Of a stretch of DNA of 64,000 nucleotides, positions 42,751 through 52,582 are shown piece after piece (position 1 is the first letter of the stretch; every line of letters begins with the position of its first letter). This DNA is from Geminicoccus roseus DSM 18922 (GTDB lineage: Bacteria > Pseudomonadota > Alphaproteobacteria > Geminicoccales > Geminicoccaceae), in NCBI RefSeq assembly GCF_000427665.1, contig NZ_KE386572.1:1760196-1824195 (forward strand), given 5' to 3'. The translations under genes and the position numbers were made by a program. The notes beneath the pieces are model-generated. The model saw only the letters and a list, made by a program, of their open reading frames with translations, made no database searches and had not been told where the DNA came from.

Positions 42751-44667
42751 ATGTCTGCCGCCGACACCCTGCCGTCACCGCCCGCTCCGCAGCCGCCTCC
42801 CGCCCAGGACGCCGAAGCCGCGCCCCTGAAGGGTGCCGAGCTGATCCGTCACCACGTCGCCCGCCTGCCGAACGGGCCGGGCGTGTACCGGATGCTCGAC
42901 GAGAAAGGGGCCGCCCTCTACGTCGGCAAGGCCAAGAGCCTGAAGAAGCGGGTGGTCGCCTACACGCGGCCGGAGCAGTGCAGCGCCCGCATCCGCCGGA
43001 TGATCGTGCTCACCCGGGCGATGGAGTTCGTCACCACCAACACCGAGGTGGAGGCGCTGCTGCTCGAAGCCAACATGATCAAGCAGCTCCGCCCGCACTT
43101 CAACATCCTGCTGCGCGACGACAAGTCGTTCCCGTTCATCGCCATCGACGGCCGCCAGGACTTCCCGCAGATCCGCAAGCATCGCGGCGCTCGGGCCAAG
43201 GGCGTCGACTATTTCGGGCCGTTCGCTTCCTCGGGCGCGGTGGACCAGACGCTCAAGGCGGTGCGCCGCGCCTTTCCCCTGCGCTCCTGCAAGGACAGCA
43301 TCTTCGCCAACCGCTCGCGGCCCTGCCTGGAGTACCAGATCAAGCGCTGCAGCGCGCCCTGCGTCGGCCGGATCTCCGGCGAGGAGTACAAGGACCTGGT
43401 CTCGGAGGTGAAGCTGTTCCTGGCCGGCCGCTCGCGGGAGGTGCAGGACCGGCTGCAGGCCGAGATGATGAAGGCCGCCGACGAGATGTCGTTCGAGCGC
43501 GCCGCCGCGATCCGCGACCGGATCAAGGCCCTGGCGCATGTCACCGCGCACCAGGGCATCAACACCGACGCGGTCGACGATGCCGACGTGGTGGCTCTCT
43601 CGGTCGAGGGTGGTGCTGCCTGCGTGCAGGTGTTCTTCTACCGGGGCGGGCGCAACAACGGCAACCGGCCCTACTACCCGGCCCACACCAAGGAGGTCGA
43701 GCCGGTCGAGATCCTGGAATCCTTCCTGGCGCAGTTCTACGCCGACCGGGTCGCCCCGCCGCTGGTCCTGCTCTCCGAGGACGTGCCCAGCCGCGATCTC
43801 CTGGTCGAGGCGCTGAGCTTCCACGCCAGCCGCAAGGTAGAGATCGCGGTGCCCAAGCGCGGCGACAAGCTGAAGCTGGTCGAGCTGGCGCAGACCAACG
43901 CCAAGCAGGCGCTCGCCCGCCGTCTGGCCGAGGAGGGCGCCCAGTCCCGCCTGCTGGAGGCGCTGGGCAACCTGATCGGCACCGACGAGCCGCCCCGCCA
44001 TGTCGAGATCTACGACAACAGCCACATCCAGGGGACCGACGCGGTGGGCGTGTGCGTGCGCGCCACCGCCCAGGGCTTCGACAAGTCCGGCTACCGCACC
44101 TTCACGATCAAGGACCCGCAGACCGGGCCCGGCGACGACTTCGCGATGATGCGGGAAGTGTTCGGCCGCCGCTTCGCCCGGCTGCTCAAGGAGGACCCGG
44201 ACCGCAGCTCCGGCCTTTGGCCGGACGTGGTGATGATCGACGGCGGCGTCGGCCAGCTGAATGCCGCCCGCGCGATCCTGGACGAGCAGGGCATCGAGGG
44301 GCAGTGTCTGGTGGCGGTCTCCAAGGGGCCCGATCGCGACGCCGGGCGGGAGAAGCTCCATCTGGAGGACCGCGACGTCCCGATCGCACTGGAGCAGCGC
44401 GACCCCTTGCTCTATTTCATTCAGCGGCTCAGGGATGAGGCCCACCGGTTCGCGATCACCACCCATCGCGGCCGGCGCGGCAAGCGGACCGAGCGGTCGA
44501 CGCTGGACGCGGTGCCGGGGATCGGCCCGCGCCGCAAGAAGGCGTTGCTGGCCCGGTTCGGGTCGGCGCGCGGCGTAGCGGAGGCGGGCATCGTGGACCT
44601 GGAGCGGGTGGACGGTGTCAGCGCCGCGATGGCGCGGACCATCTACGATCACTTCCGCGGCGGCTGA
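42751..44667 (+). CDS. uvrC: Excinuclease ABC subunit C (UvrC)
   Basis: Makes the dual incisions in nucleotide excision repair with UvrAB. The 638-residue protein has the GIY-YIG nuclease (GVYRMLDEKGAALYVGKAKSLKKRV) near residues 45-70, a UVR helix pair (SFERAAAIRDRIKAL) near 250, the RNase H-like nuclease with EIYDNSHIQG and VMIDGGVGQLNAA, and a C-terminal helix-hairpin-helix (VPGIGPRRKKALL). ATG 42751 is chosen at the family N-terminus. It is likely co-transcribed with pgsA, 14 bp downstream. Confidence 0.96.
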   Translation: MSAADTLPSPPAPQPPPAQDAEAAPLKGAELIRHHVARLPNGPGVYRMLDEKGAALYVGKAKSLKKRVVAYTRPEQCSARIRRMIVLTRAMEFVTTNTEVEALLLEANMIKQLRPHFNILLRDDKSFPFIAIDGRQDFPQIRKHRGARAKGVDYFGPFASSGAVDQTLKAVRRAFPLRSCKDSIFANRSRPCLEYQIKRCSAPCVGRISGEEYKDLVSEVKLFLAGRSREVQDRLQAEMMKAADEMSFERAAAIRDRIKALAHVTAHQGINTDAVDDADVVALSVEGGAACVQVFFYRGGRNNGNRPYYPAHTKEVEPVEILESFLAQFYADRVAPPLVLLSEDVPSRDLLVEALSFHASRKVEIAVPKRGDKLKLVELAQTNAKQALARRLAEEGAQSRLLEALGNLIGTDEPPRHVEIYDNSHIQGTDAVGVCVRATAQGFDKSGYRTFTIKDPQTGPGDDFAMMREVFGRRFARLLKEDPDRSSGLWPDVVMIDGGVGQLNAARAILDEQGIEGQCLVAVSKGPDRDAGREKLHLEDRDVPIALEQRDPLLYFIQRLRDEAHRFAITTHRGRRGKRTERSTLDAVPGIGPRRKKALLARFGSARGVAEAGIVDLERVDGVSAAMARTIYDHFRGG

Positions 44668-44681
44668 AGGAGCCCGTCCCG

Positions 44682-45284
44682 TTGCTGATGACCCTCCCCA
44701 ACATCCTGACCCTGTTCCGGATCGCGCTGATCCCGGTGGTCATGGCGATGTTCTATGTCGAGGGCAATTGGGCGCGCTGGATCGCCTGCTCGATCTTCCT
44801 GCTCGCCGCCACCACCGACCTGCTGGACGGCTGGATCGCCCGCAACTGGCGGCTGCAGTCCGCGTTCGGCCGCTGGCTGGACCCGGTCGCCGACAAGCTG
44901 CTGGTCGGCGCCACCGTGGTGATGCTGGTGGGCTTCCATCGCGCGCCCCTGATCCCGGCCGTGGTGATCCTGCTGCGCGAGATCGCGGTCTCCGGCCTGC
45001 GCGAGTACATGGCGGAAGTGCGGGTCGGCATGCCGGTGACGCCGCTGGCCAAGTGGAAGACCACGGTCCAGATGATCGCGATCGTGTTCCTGATCCTGGG
45101 CCCGGCCGGGCCGGCCGTGCTGCCTTCGGAGATGATCGGCTTCTGGGGGCTGTGGCTTGCCGCCGGGCTGACCCTGCTGACCGGCTGGGACTATCTGAAC
45201 GCCGGCCTGCGCCACATGGCCGCCGACCAGGCCCCGCCGCCGCCCCCGCATTCCTCGACGCCGGTCGGAGCCCGCCAGCCGTGA
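44682..45284 (+). CDS. pgsA: CDP-diacylglycerol-glycerol-3-phosphate 3-phosphatidyltransferase
   Basis: The committed step of phosphatidylglycerol synthesis in the inner membrane. The CDP-alcohol phosphotransferase signature DG-x2-AR-x8-G-x3-D-x3-D is seen in DLLDGWIARN...FGRWLDPVADK at about residues 47-72. Several membrane helices, 200 residues. TTG 44682 sits 8 nt after GGAG and is used; ATG 44688 would remove two residues. The uvrC-pgsA-moaDE order is common in alphaproteobacteria. Confidence 0.93.
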   Translation: MLMTLPNILTLFRIALIPVVMAMFYVEGNWARWIACSIFLLAATTDLLDGWIARNWRLQSAFGRWLDPVADKLLVGATVVMLVGFHRAPLIPAVVILLREIAVSGLREYMAEVRVGMPVTPLAKWKTTVQMIAIVFLILGPAGPAVLPSEMIGFWGLWLAAGLTLLTGWDYLNAGLRHMAADQAPPPPPHSSTPVGARQP

Positions 45285-45532
45285 AGATCCTCTATTTTGC
45301 CTGGCTCCGCCAGCGCACCGGCACCTCCACGGAGACGATCGACCTGCCGCCGGGCGTGACCAACGTCACCGAGCTGCTCGCCCATCTGGGGGAGCGCCAT
45401 CCCTCCTTCGCCGAGGCGATCTCGGCCAGGGGCGTCGTCCGCTGCGCGGTCAACCAGCGCCATGTCGACCGCGACCATCCGGTGACCGCCGCGGACGAGG
45501 TCGCCTTCTTCCCGCCGGTGACGGGAGGCTGA
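45281..45532 (+). CDS. moaD: Molybdopterin synthase small subunit MoaD
   Basis: An 83-residue ubiquitin-like sulfur carrier ending in the required Gly-Gly (PPVTGG), which is thiocarboxylated to donate sulfur for molybdopterin. The start FAWLRQRTG and the VAFFPPVTGG end match the family. GTG 45281 overlaps the pgsA stop as GTGA. It forms a heterotetramer with MoaE, encoded 4 bp downstream. Confidence 0.95.
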   Translation: MKILYFAWLRQRTGTSTETIDLPPGVTNVTELLAHLGERHPSFAEAISARGVVRCAVNQRHVDRDHPVTAADEVAFFPPVTGG

Positions 45533-45536
45533 GCCC

Positions 45537-46010
45537 ATGGCGGTGCGGGTCCAGGCAGAGCCCTTCGACCTGGGGGCCGAGATCGCGGAGCTCACCCGGG
45601 GCCGCACCGAGATCGGCGGGGTAGCCACCTTCACCGGCCTGGTCCGCGAGTTCGCCGGCGGCCGCCGCCTGACCTCCATGACCCTGGAGCATTATCCGGG
45701 CATGACCGAGCGCGAGCTGGAGCGGGTCGAGGCGGAAGCCCTGGACCGCTGGCCCCTGGACGCCAGCCTGATCGTGCACCGCTACGGCAAGATGCTGCCG
45801 GGCGAGCCGATCGTGCTGGTCGCCACGGCCTCGGCGCACCGCCAGGCGGCCCTGGAATCCTGCGCCTTCCTGATCGACTGGCTGAAGACCCGCGCGACCT
45901 TCTGGAAGTTCGAGGAAGGCGAGGACGGCGGCCTCTGGGTCGAGGCCAAGGAAGCCGACGACGAAGCGGCCAGGAAATGGCACCTGGCAACGGGCGGCAT
46001 CCTGGTCTGA
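45537..46010 (+). CDS. moaE: Molybdopterin synthase catalytic subunit MoaE
   Basis: A 157-residue subunit that converts cyclic pyranopterin monophosphate to molybdopterin with MoaD. Family motifs visible include GGVATFTGLVRE, MTLEHYPGMTE, VHRYGKMLPGEPIV and SAHRQAALESC, and the near-terminal ATFWKFEE with the catalytic lysine region. Normal length. Moco-dependent enzymes must be encoded elsewhere. Confidence 0.95.
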   Translation: MAVRVQAEPFDLGAEIAELTRGRTEIGGVATFTGLVREFAGGRRLTSMTLEHYPGMTERELERVEAEALDRWPLDASLIVHRYGKMLPGEPIVLVATASAHRQAALESCAFLIDWLKTRATFWKFEEGEDGGLWVEAKEADDEAARKWHLATGGILV

Positions 46011-46029
46011 GGAAAGCGCCGGCCTGTCT

Positions 46030-46806
46030 TCAGCCATCCAGCAGGCGCGTCTCCTGTTCCGGGGCGTCGCCCATGTCCACCGGCTGGAACGCCGTCTGGT
46101 CGGGGGCGCCGTCCGCGTGCAGCCAGACCGGCTTCCGGCCCGGATCGGCGGGAACCGCCAGGAGGCTGGACGAGACCGTGCCGTAGCCATCCGGCCGCCG
46201 GATGCACAGGCCCTCTGACGGGTCGCGCCCGCTAGGCGCCGGCGTCGCCAGGAGCAGCTGCCAGCCGGACCAGTCGCCCTTGGCAGGATCGGGCAGGTCG
46301 GCGGCAAACGGCTGGCTGAAGCGGGCGACCCGGGGCGAGGCGGGATCGTTCAGTTCGCTCGATTCGATCATCGACACCCCTTCCGGGACCGGCAGCACCC
46401 GGATCGGCTGGTCGCCGGCATGGCGGATCCAGAAGGCCTCCTTGGTGTCCGCCACGATCATGTTGAACGGCCGGAACGCCTCGCCGTTCAGCGCCGCCAG
46501 GGCCTGGGCGCCGCTGCGCGCATCCAGGTGGTTGCACCCGTCCAGCACCAGTTCACCCCGGCTGCGCTTGCCCGGCATCGGCCCGAGCGTGCCCTTGCGG
46601 TTCAGGATCGCGGCGACCACCCCGGTATCCGCCATGGACAGCCAGCTTCCGCCGGCCAGCCTGTCCAGCCCGCCCACGATCTCCGGCTGGTCTGGCCAGT
46701 GCCGGCCGGGCGGCGCGGACGGACGGCCGCTCATCTCGTCGCGGTTGGCGGCGATCAGCAAAGGCCAGGCATGGCCGGGGCGGCGGCAGATGACGAGGGT
46801 ACACAA
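46030..46806 (-). CDS. NRDE family protein (TANGO2-like)
   Basis: A 258-residue member of the NRDE/TANGO2 family, named for the conserved ANRDE near residue 20. The predicted fold is an Ntn-hydrolase-like sandwich; a role in heme or lipid homeostasis has been proposed for eukaryotic relatives, but bacterial function is unsettled. TTG 46806 gives MCTLVICRR, placing Cys2 as in family members, and GGAGG lies upstream. The further-upstream ATG at 46860 adds unconserved residues. Confidence 0.8.
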   Translation of the reverse strand: MCTLVICRRPGHAWPLLIAANRDEMSGRPSAPPGRHWPDQPEIVGGLDRLAGGSWLSMADTGVVAAILNRKGTLGPMPGKRSRGELVLDGCNHLDARSGAQALAALNGEAFRPFNMIVADTKEAFWIRHAGDQPIRVLPVPEGVSMIESSELNDPASPRVARFSQPFAADLPDPAKGDWSGWQLLLATPAPSGRDPSEGLCIRRPDGYGTVSSSLLAVPADPGRKPVWLHADGAPDQTAFQPVDMGDAPEQETRLLDG

Positions 46807-46919
46807 GCGGGGGGAACCTCCACGAATAGTCGCCGGCTCCAGGCGCGGTTCAACTGGCACCAGACCCTGCGACTTCCTATATCTGGTATCGTGGAACGAC
46901 GAAGCCAGCGGGGCTCCAG

Positions 46920-47243
46920 ATGACGATTTTCGATGATCGGGAACGCAGCGAGGAAGCTCGGTTCCGCCACGACCAGGAGATCTACTTCCGGATCCGCAAT
47001 CGCCGGAACAAGCTGCTCGGGCTCAAGATCGCCAACGACTATCTGGGGCTGCGCGGTGACGAGGCGATGGCCTATGCCAAGGATGTGGTGATGGTCGATT
47101 TCGAGCGGCCGGGCGACGAGGACGTGGCTGCCAAGATCCGGGCGGACGTGAGCGCAGCGGGCAAGTCGATCTCCGACCATCTGATCGAGAAGTTCACCCA
47201 GCAATGCGAGGCGGAAGCCCGGACCTCGGTGCAGTCGGAATGA
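46920..47243 (+). CDS. F1-ATPase inhibitor zeta subunit (DUF1476)
   Basis: A 107-residue helical protein matching DUF1476, with DDRERSEEARFRHDQEI at the N-terminus and IRNRRNKLLGLKIAND after it. In Paracoccus and relatives this protein is the zeta subunit that blocks ATP hydrolysis by F1, in place of IF1. It is diagnostic for alphaproteobacteria. The stop overlaps the next ORF as ATGA. Confidence 0.9.
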   Translation: MTIFDDRERSEEARFRHDQEIYFRIRNRRNKLLGLKIANDYLGLRGDEAMAYAKDVVMVDFERPGDEDVAAKIRADVSAAGKSISDHLIEKFTQQCEAEARTSVQSE

Positions 47244-47443
47244 CCAGCGCCACGCCCGAGGGGGACCGGCGCCACCCACCGGCCAACGCCCCCATCGGGC
47301 GACCTGCCGAGCCGCAGCCCGCAGGGGCGCCCAAGGCGCCGCAGGGCTCGGCGCAGCCGGAAGGCGAGCAGGGCGGCCCGAAGGGGCCGGAGCCGACCCG
47401 GTTTGGCGACTGGGAAAAGGCTGGCCGCTGCTTCGATTTCTGA
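47240..47443 (+). CDS. DUF1674 protein, succinate dehydrogenase assembly factor 4-like
   Basis: A 67-residue protein with a Pro/Gly/Ala-rich N-terminus and the conserved C-terminal block GPEPTRFGDWEKAGRCFDF of DUF1674. Homologues (SdhAF4) help assemble the flavoprotein subunit of succinate dehydrogenase. ATG 47240 overlaps the zeta-subunit stop, so both respiratory-chain accessory proteins are probably co-translated. Confidence 0.85.
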   Translation: MTSATPEGDRRHPPANAPIGRPAEPQPAGAPKAPQGSAQPEGEQGGPKGPEPTRFGDWEKAGRCFDF

Positions 47444-47600
47444 GCGGCGTCGCCTCGTCCAATTTCTTGTGCAGCACGGTTGCGCGCATCAGGTACGATT
47501 ATCGCGCGCAGCTGTGTTTTCGTGTATCGGCCCGGACACGACGGGCATCGGCAGGTGAGGGACGGCCAGAGACCGATCTCACCGGTTAGGAGTTGCATCC

Positions 47601-48662
47601 ATGGCGGAAGCTTCGGTTCAGCGCCGCGAGGGCGGCGACCGGCAGCGTGCGTTGGACGCGGCGCTCAGCCAGATCGAGCGCGCGTTCGGCAAGGGTTCGG
47701 TGATGCGCCTGGGCCAGTCCCAGGCCGGCGCCGACATCGAGACCATTTCCACGGGCTCGCTGGGGCTCGACATCGCGCTCGGCATCGGCGGCCTGCCGCG
47801 CGGCCGCGTGATCGAGATCTACGGCCCTGAGGCCTCGGGCAAGACCACCATCTGCCTGCATGTGATCGCCGAGGCGCAGAAGGTCGGCGGCACTTGTGCG
47901 TTCGTCGACGCCGAGCACGCGCTCGACCCGAACTACGCCAAGAAGCTCGGCGTCAACATCGACGACCTCCTGATCTCGCAGCCGGACACCGGCGAGCAGG
48001 CGCTGGAGATCACCGACACGCTGGTGCGCTCCGGCGCCGTCGACGTGGTGGTGGTCGATTCGGTGGCGGCGCTGGTGCCCAAGGCCGAGCTGGAAGGCGA
48101 GATGGGCGACCAGATGCCCGGCCTGCAGGCCCGGCTGATGAGCCAGGCCCTGCGCAAGCTCACCTCCAGCATCAGCCGCTCGCGCTGCATGGTGATGTTC
48201 ACCAACCAGATCCGCAGCAAGATCGGCGTGATGTTCGGCAGCCCGGAGACCACCAGCGGCGGCAACGCGCTCAAGTTCTACGCCAGCGTGCGCCTGGACG
48301 TGCGCCGGATCGGCCAGATCAAGGACAAGGACGAGGTCGTCGGCAACCAGACCCGGGTCAAGGTGGTCAAGAACAAGGTCGCCCCGCCGTTCAAGGTGGT
48401 CGAGTTCGACGTCATGTACGGCCAGGGCGTGTCCAAGACCGGCGAACTGATCGACCTCGGCATCCGTGCCGGCGTGGTCGAGAAGTCCGGCTCCTGGTTC
48501 TCCTACAAGGACACCCGGATCGGCCAGGGCCGCGAGAACGCCAAGAGCTACATGGCGCAGAACCCCGAGGTTGCGGCGGAACTGGAGGGCATCATCCGCC
48601 AGAGCGCCGGCATCGCGGGTGCCGATGCGTTGCTTGACGAAGACCGTACCATCGAGGACTGA
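47601..48662 (+). CDS. recA: Recombinase RecA
   Basis: Central homologous-recombination and SOS protein, 353 residues. Walker [10 protein letters not shown] at about residues 74-82, the MAW and DNA-binding loop regions, and the [12 protein letters not shown] segment are all conserved. TAGGAG precedes ATG 47601. No alphaproteobacterial LexA box (GTTC-N7-GTTC) was found in the 157 bp upstream, so SOS control is unclear. alaS follows after 46 bp; recX is absent. Confidence 0.97.
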   Translation: MAEASVQRREGGDRQRALDAALSQIERAFGKGSVMRLGQSQAGADIETISTGSLGLDIALGIGGLPRGRVIEIYGPEASGKTTICLHVIAEAQKVGGTCAFVDAEHALDPNYAKKLGVNIDDLLISQPDTGEQALEITDTLVRSGAVDVVVVDSVAALVPKAELEGEMGDQMPGLQARLMSQALRKLTSSISRSRCMVMFTNQIRSKIGVMFGSPETTSGGNALKFYASVRLDVRRIGQIKDKDEVVGNQTRVKVVKNKVAPPFKVVEFDVMYGQGVSKTGELIDLGIRAGVVEKSGSWFSYKDTRIGQGRENAKSYMAQNPEVAAELEGIIRQSAGIAGADALLDEDRTIED

Positions 48663-48708
48663 CCCCAAAAGTCGCCTCTTCGACCTTAAGCTCTTGCCCG
48701 GACGACCC

Positions 48709-51348
48709 ATGGCCAGCGTCAACGAGATCCGCACCAAGTTCCTGGACTATTTCGGCAGGCACGATCACCAGATCGTCGCGTCGGGTCCGCTCGTTCCGCA
48801 CAACGACCCGACCTTGCTGTTCACCAATGCTGGCATGGTGCAGTTCAAGAACCTCTTCACCGGGCTGGAGCAGAGCAGCTACCAGCGTGCGACCACGGCG
48901 CAGAAATGTGTCCGTGCGGGCGGGAAGCACAACGACCTGGACAATGTCGGCTATACCGCCCGGCACCACACTTTCTTCGAGATGCTCGGCAATTTCTCCT
49001 TCGGCGACTACTTCAAGGAACGTGCCATCGAGCTGGCATGGAACCTGATCACCCGCGAATACGGGCTGCCCAAGGACAAGCTGACCGCCACCGTCTATGC
49101 CGAGGACGACGAGGCGTTCGGCCTGTGGAAGAAGATCGCGGGACTTCCGGAGAGCCGGATCATCCGGATCCCGACCTCCGACAATTTCTGGGCGATGGGC
49201 GATACCGGCCCGTGCGGCCCCTGCTCGGAGATCTTCTACGACCATGGCGACAAGGTGCCGGGCGGCCCGCCGGGCTCGCCGGACGCCGATGGCGACCGGT
49301 TCATCGAGATCTGGAACCTCGTGTTCATGCAGTTCGAGCAGGTCGACAAGGAGACCCGCCTGAACCTGCCCCGGCCCTCGATCGACACCGGCATGGGCCT
49401 GGAGCGCCTGGCCGCGGTCCTGCAGGGCAAGCACGACAATTTCGAGATCGACCTGTTCGCCAAGATCATCGCGAAGAGCGAGGAACTGACCGGCACGCCC
49501 GCGGAAGGCGCTCATCGCCCCTCGCACAAGGTGATCGCCGACCACCTGCGCGCCTCCGCCTTCCTGATCGCCGACGGCGTGATGCCCTCCAACGAGGGCC
49601 GCGGCTACGTGCTGCGCCGGATCATGCGCCGCGGCATGCGCCACGCCCAGCTGCTGGGCGCTCGCGAGCCGCTCCTGTTCCGCATGGTGCCGACCCTGGT
49701 CGAGGAGATGGGCAAGGCCTATCCGGAGCTGGTCCGCGCCGAGCCGATGGTCACCGAGGTCCTCAAGCTGGAGGAAAGCAATTTCCGGCGGACCCTGGAG
49801 CGCGGCCTGCGCCTGCTCGACGAGGAGGTCATCTCCCTGCCGCAGGGCCAGCCGCTCTCCGGCGAGGTGGCCTTCAAGCTCTATGATACCTACGGCTTCC
49901 CGCTCGACCTGACCCAGGACGCCCTGCGCGCCCAGGGGCGCAGCGTCGACCTGCCGGGCTTCGATGCCGCCATGGAGCGCCAGCGCGCCGAGGCCCGCAA
50001 GCACTGGAAGGGCTCCGGCTCCTCCGCCGTCTCGCCGGTCTGGTTCGAGCTGCGCGAGAAGACCGGCGCCACCGAGTTCCTGGGCTACGAGACGCCGGTC
50101 GCCGAGGGCAAGGTCCTGGGCCTCGTGGTGGGCGACGCCATGGTCGACGAGGCCGGCGCCGGCGCCGAAATCTACCTCGTCGCCAACCAGACCCCGTTCT
50201 ACGGCGAATCCGGTGGCCAGATCGGCGACACCGGCACGATCACCGCCGGCAGCGCCACGGTCGCGGTCACCGATACCCAGAAATTCCTGGGCGACCTGTT
50301 CGTCCATGTAGGCAAGGTCGAGCGCGGCACGATCAGGGTCGGCGACGACGTGAAGCTCCAGATCGACGCGGAGCGCCGGGCCCGGATCCGTCGCGCCCAT
50401 TCGGCGACCCACCTGATGCACAAGGCGCTGCAGCGCCATCTGGGGCCGCACGTCGCCCAGAAGGGCTCCAAGGTCGAGCCGGACCGGCTGCGCTTCGACT
50501 TCAGCCACCCCAAGCCGGTCTCCAAGGAGGAGATCGCCGCCGTCGAGCGCGAGGTGAACCATTACCTGCGCCAGAACGCGCCGACCTCGATCCGCATCAT
50601 GGCCAAGGACGATGCGATCGAGACCGGGGCGATGGCCCTGTTCGGCGAGAAGTACGGCGACGAGGTCCGGGTCGTCTCGATGGGCACGGCCGAAGACGGC
50701 AAGACCTACTCGGTCGAGCTGTGCGGTGGCACCCATGTGGCCCGTACCGGCGACGTCGCCCTGTTCAAGCTGCTCTCCGAAGGGGCGGTCGCGTCCGGCG
50801 TGCGCCGGATCGAGGCGGTGACCGGCGAGGCCGCGCTGCGCCATGTCGAGGAAGAGGAAGCCGTCCTGAACCGGGCCGCCGCCACCCTGAAGGTGCCGGC
50901 CAGCGAGTTGCCGGCCCGGATCGAGGCGCTGGTCGAGGATCGCCGCAAGCTGGAGCGCGAGCTGGCCGACCTCCGCCGCAAGATGGCGACCGGCGGTACT
51001 GCCGCGGAGAGCGCGGTCCGGCAGGTCAACGGCATCTCGTTCGCCGCGCGCGAGCTGGAAGGCGTGCCCGCCAAGGAGCTGCGTGGCACTGCCGACGAGC
51101 TGAAGAAGCAGATGGGCACCGGGGTCGTCACCCTGGTCTCGGTCAGCGACGGCAAGGCCTCGGTGGTGGTGAGCGTGACCGAGGACCTCGCCGATCGGCT
51201 GGATTCGGTGGCGCTGGTCCGCAAGGCGGTCGAGGCCCTGGGCGGCCAGGGCGGCGGTGGCCGCCGCGACTTCGCGCAGGGCGGCGGTCCGGACGGCTCG
51301 CAGGCGGCTGCCGCGATCGCCGCGGTGGAGACCGCCCTGGCCGGCTGA
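48709..51348 (+). CDS. alaS: Alanyl-tRNA synthetase
   Basis: Charges tRNA-Ala and edits mischarged serine and glycine. The 879-residue protein has class II motifs at the N-terminus ([14 protein letters not shown]), the editing-domain metal site [11 protein letters not shown] and CGGTH, and the C-terminal Ala-rich oligomerisation domain. ATG 48709 fits the family start [14 protein letters not shown]. The recA-alaS order is widespread in alphaproteobacteria. Confidence 0.97.
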   Translation: MASVNEIRTKFLDYFGRHDHQIVASGPLVPHNDPTLLFTNAGMVQFKNLFTGLEQSSYQRATTAQKCVRAGGKHNDLDNVGYTARHHTFFEMLGNFSFGDYFKERAIELAWNLITREYGLPKDKLTATVYAEDDEAFGLWKKIAGLPESRIIRIPTSDNFWAMGDTGPCGPCSEIFYDHGDKVPGGPPGSPDADGDRFIEIWNLVFMQFEQVDKETRLNLPRPSIDTGMGLERLAAVLQGKHDNFEIDLFAKIIAKSEELTGTPAEGAHRPSHKVIADHLRASAFLIADGVMPSNEGRGYVLRRIMRRGMRHAQLLGAREPLLFRMVPTLVEEMGKAYPELVRAEPMVTEVLKLEESNFRRTLERGLRLLDEEVISLPQGQPLSGEVAFKLYDTYGFPLDLTQDALRAQGRSVDLPGFDAAMERQRAEARKHWKGSGSSAVSPVWFELREKTGATEFLGYETPVAEGKVLGLVVGDAMVDEAGAGAEIYLVANQTPFYGESGGQIGDTGTITAGSATVAVTDTQKFLGDLFVHVGKVERGTIRVGDDVKLQIDAERRARIRRAHSATHLMHKALQRHLGPHVAQKGSKVEPDRLRFDFSHPKPVSKEEIAAVEREVNHYLRQNAPTSIRIMAKDDAIETGAMALFGEKYGDEVRVVSMGTAEDGKTYSVELCGGTHVARTGDVALFKLLSEGAVASGVRRIEAVTGEAALRHVEEEEAVLNRAAATLKVPASELPARIEALVEDRRKLERELADLRRKMATGGTAAESAVRQVNGISFAARELEGVPAKELRGTADELKKQMGTGVVTLVSVSDGKASVVVSVTEDLADRLDSVALVRKAVEALGGQGGGGRRDFAQGGGPDGSQAAAAIAAVETALAG

Positions 51349-51423
51349 CCACAGGGCTCTTGTCACGATCCGCCCATGGAAAGGCGCTAGCTGCCTGGCA
51401 GCGCCTTCCTGGAGCCGGATCCC

Positions 51424-52395
51424 GTGCCCGCCGCCACGCTGTTTCCCGAGATCGAGCCATTCGCCCATGGCCTGCTGGACGTGGGCGGCGGCCATCGCGT
51501 GTACTGGGAAGCCTGCGGCAACCCGGAAGGGCGGCCGGCGCTGGTGCTGCATGGGGGCCCCGGCTCCGGCTGCAGCCCAAGCGCCCGGCGCTACTTCGAT
51601 CCCGCCCGCTACCGGGTGATCCTGCTCGACCAGCGGGGCTGCGGCCGCAGCCTGCCCCATGCCGCGGACCCTGCGACCGATCTTGCCGCCAACACCACCT
51701 GGCATCTGGTGGATGACCTCGAGCGCCTGCGCCGGCACCTGGAGATCGGGCGCTGGCTGCTGTTCGGCACCTCCTGGGGCTCGACCCTGGCGCTGGCCTA
51801 TGCCGAGCGCCACCCAGGCCAGGTCGCAGCGCTGGTGCTGGCCGGCGTCACCACCACCCGGCGCAGCGAGATCGACTGGCTGTACCGTGGGCTCGCCCCG
51901 CTCTTCCCCGAGCAATGGGCGCGCTTCCGGGCGGGTGTTCCGGCCCCCGGGCGCGATGGCGATCTGGTGGCGGCCTACTGGCGCCTCCTGCAGGACCCCG
52001 ATCCTGCGGTCCGCGCCAGGGCCGCCGAGAACTGGCATGCATGGGAGGCCGCGCCCTTGTCGGTCCGTCCGGATGCCCGATACCCGGCGCGCTGGCTGGA
52101 CCCGGCCTACCGCATGGCGCGCGCCCGCATCATCACCCACTACTTCCATCACGGCGCCTGGTTCGAAGAGGGCGGCCTCCTGCGCGAGGCGCACCGCCTG
52201 GCCGGGATCCCGGGCGTGCTGGTGCAGGGGCGCCTCGACCTGGAAGCGCCGCTCACCACTGCCTGGGAGCTGGCCCAGGCCTGGCCGGGCAGCGAACTCG
52301 TCGTGGTGCCGGACGCTGGCCATTCCCCCGCCGAGCCCGGCATGGCGGGAGCCATCCTTGCCGCCACCGCCCGTTTCGCCGACCGAGCCTTCTGA
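51424..52395 (+). CDS. pip: Proline iminopeptidase, alpha/beta hydrolase
   Basis: A 323-residue cytoplasmic peptidase that removes N-terminal proline. The oxyanion region HGGPGSG lies near residue 41, the nucleophile serine in FGTSWGSTLALAYAERHP near residue 115, the family WYRG-like segment in DWLYRGL, and the catalytic His in VVVPDAGHSP near the end. GTG 51424 is used. A canonical terminator follows. Confidence 0.9.
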   Translation: MPAATLFPEIEPFAHGLLDVGGGHRVYWEACGNPEGRPALVLHGGPGSGCSPSARRYFDPARYRVILLDQRGCGRSLPHAADPATDLAANTTWHLVDDLERLRRHLEIGRWLLFGTSWGSTLALAYAERHPGQVAALVLAGVTTTRRSEIDWLYRGLAPLFPEQWARFRAGVPAPGRDGDLVAAYWRLLQDPDPAVRARAAENWHAWEAAPLSVRPDARYPARWLDPAYRMARARIITHYFHHGAWFEEGGLLREAHRLAGIPGVLVQGRLDLEAPLTTAWELAQAWPGSELVVVPDAGHSPAEPGMAGAILAATARFADRAF

Positions 52396-52506
52396 TCGCG
52401 CGATGCGACTTTCCTGAAAGCCGCGGCCATGCGATGCTCGATGGCTTGTGCCTGCCGGGCCCTGCCTTGGGTGCTTTGGCGCAGTCCCCGGGTTCCTTTT
52501 TCCCGA

Positions 52507-52538
52507 ACGAACCCGAGAAATGACGAAACGAACCCGAG
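52507..52538. repeat. Direct repeat pair before the pip terminator
   Basis: The 11-mer ACGAACCCGAG occurs at 52507-52517 and again at 52528-52538, exactly 21 bp apart (two helical turns). It lies between pip and the convergent BKACE gene. Confidence 0.6.
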
Positions 52539-52543
52539 GAGTG

Positions 52544-52570
52544 AGCCAAAATCAATGAGTTGGCTTTTTT
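52544..52570 (+). terminator. Rho-independent terminator of pip
   Basis: AGCCAA (52544-52549) pairs with TTGGCT (52560-52565) around a 10-nt loop, and the run TTTTTT at 52565-52570 completes a standard intrinsic terminator. Confidence 0.85.
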
Positions 52571-52582
52571 CGACAGTTCGGA

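Noticed and set aside
48592-52323. A very long open frame on the minus strand opposite recA, alaS and pip
   Set aside because: It lies antisense to three unmistakable genes, has low-complexity translation and no ribosome binding site; it is a by-product of high-GC codon use.
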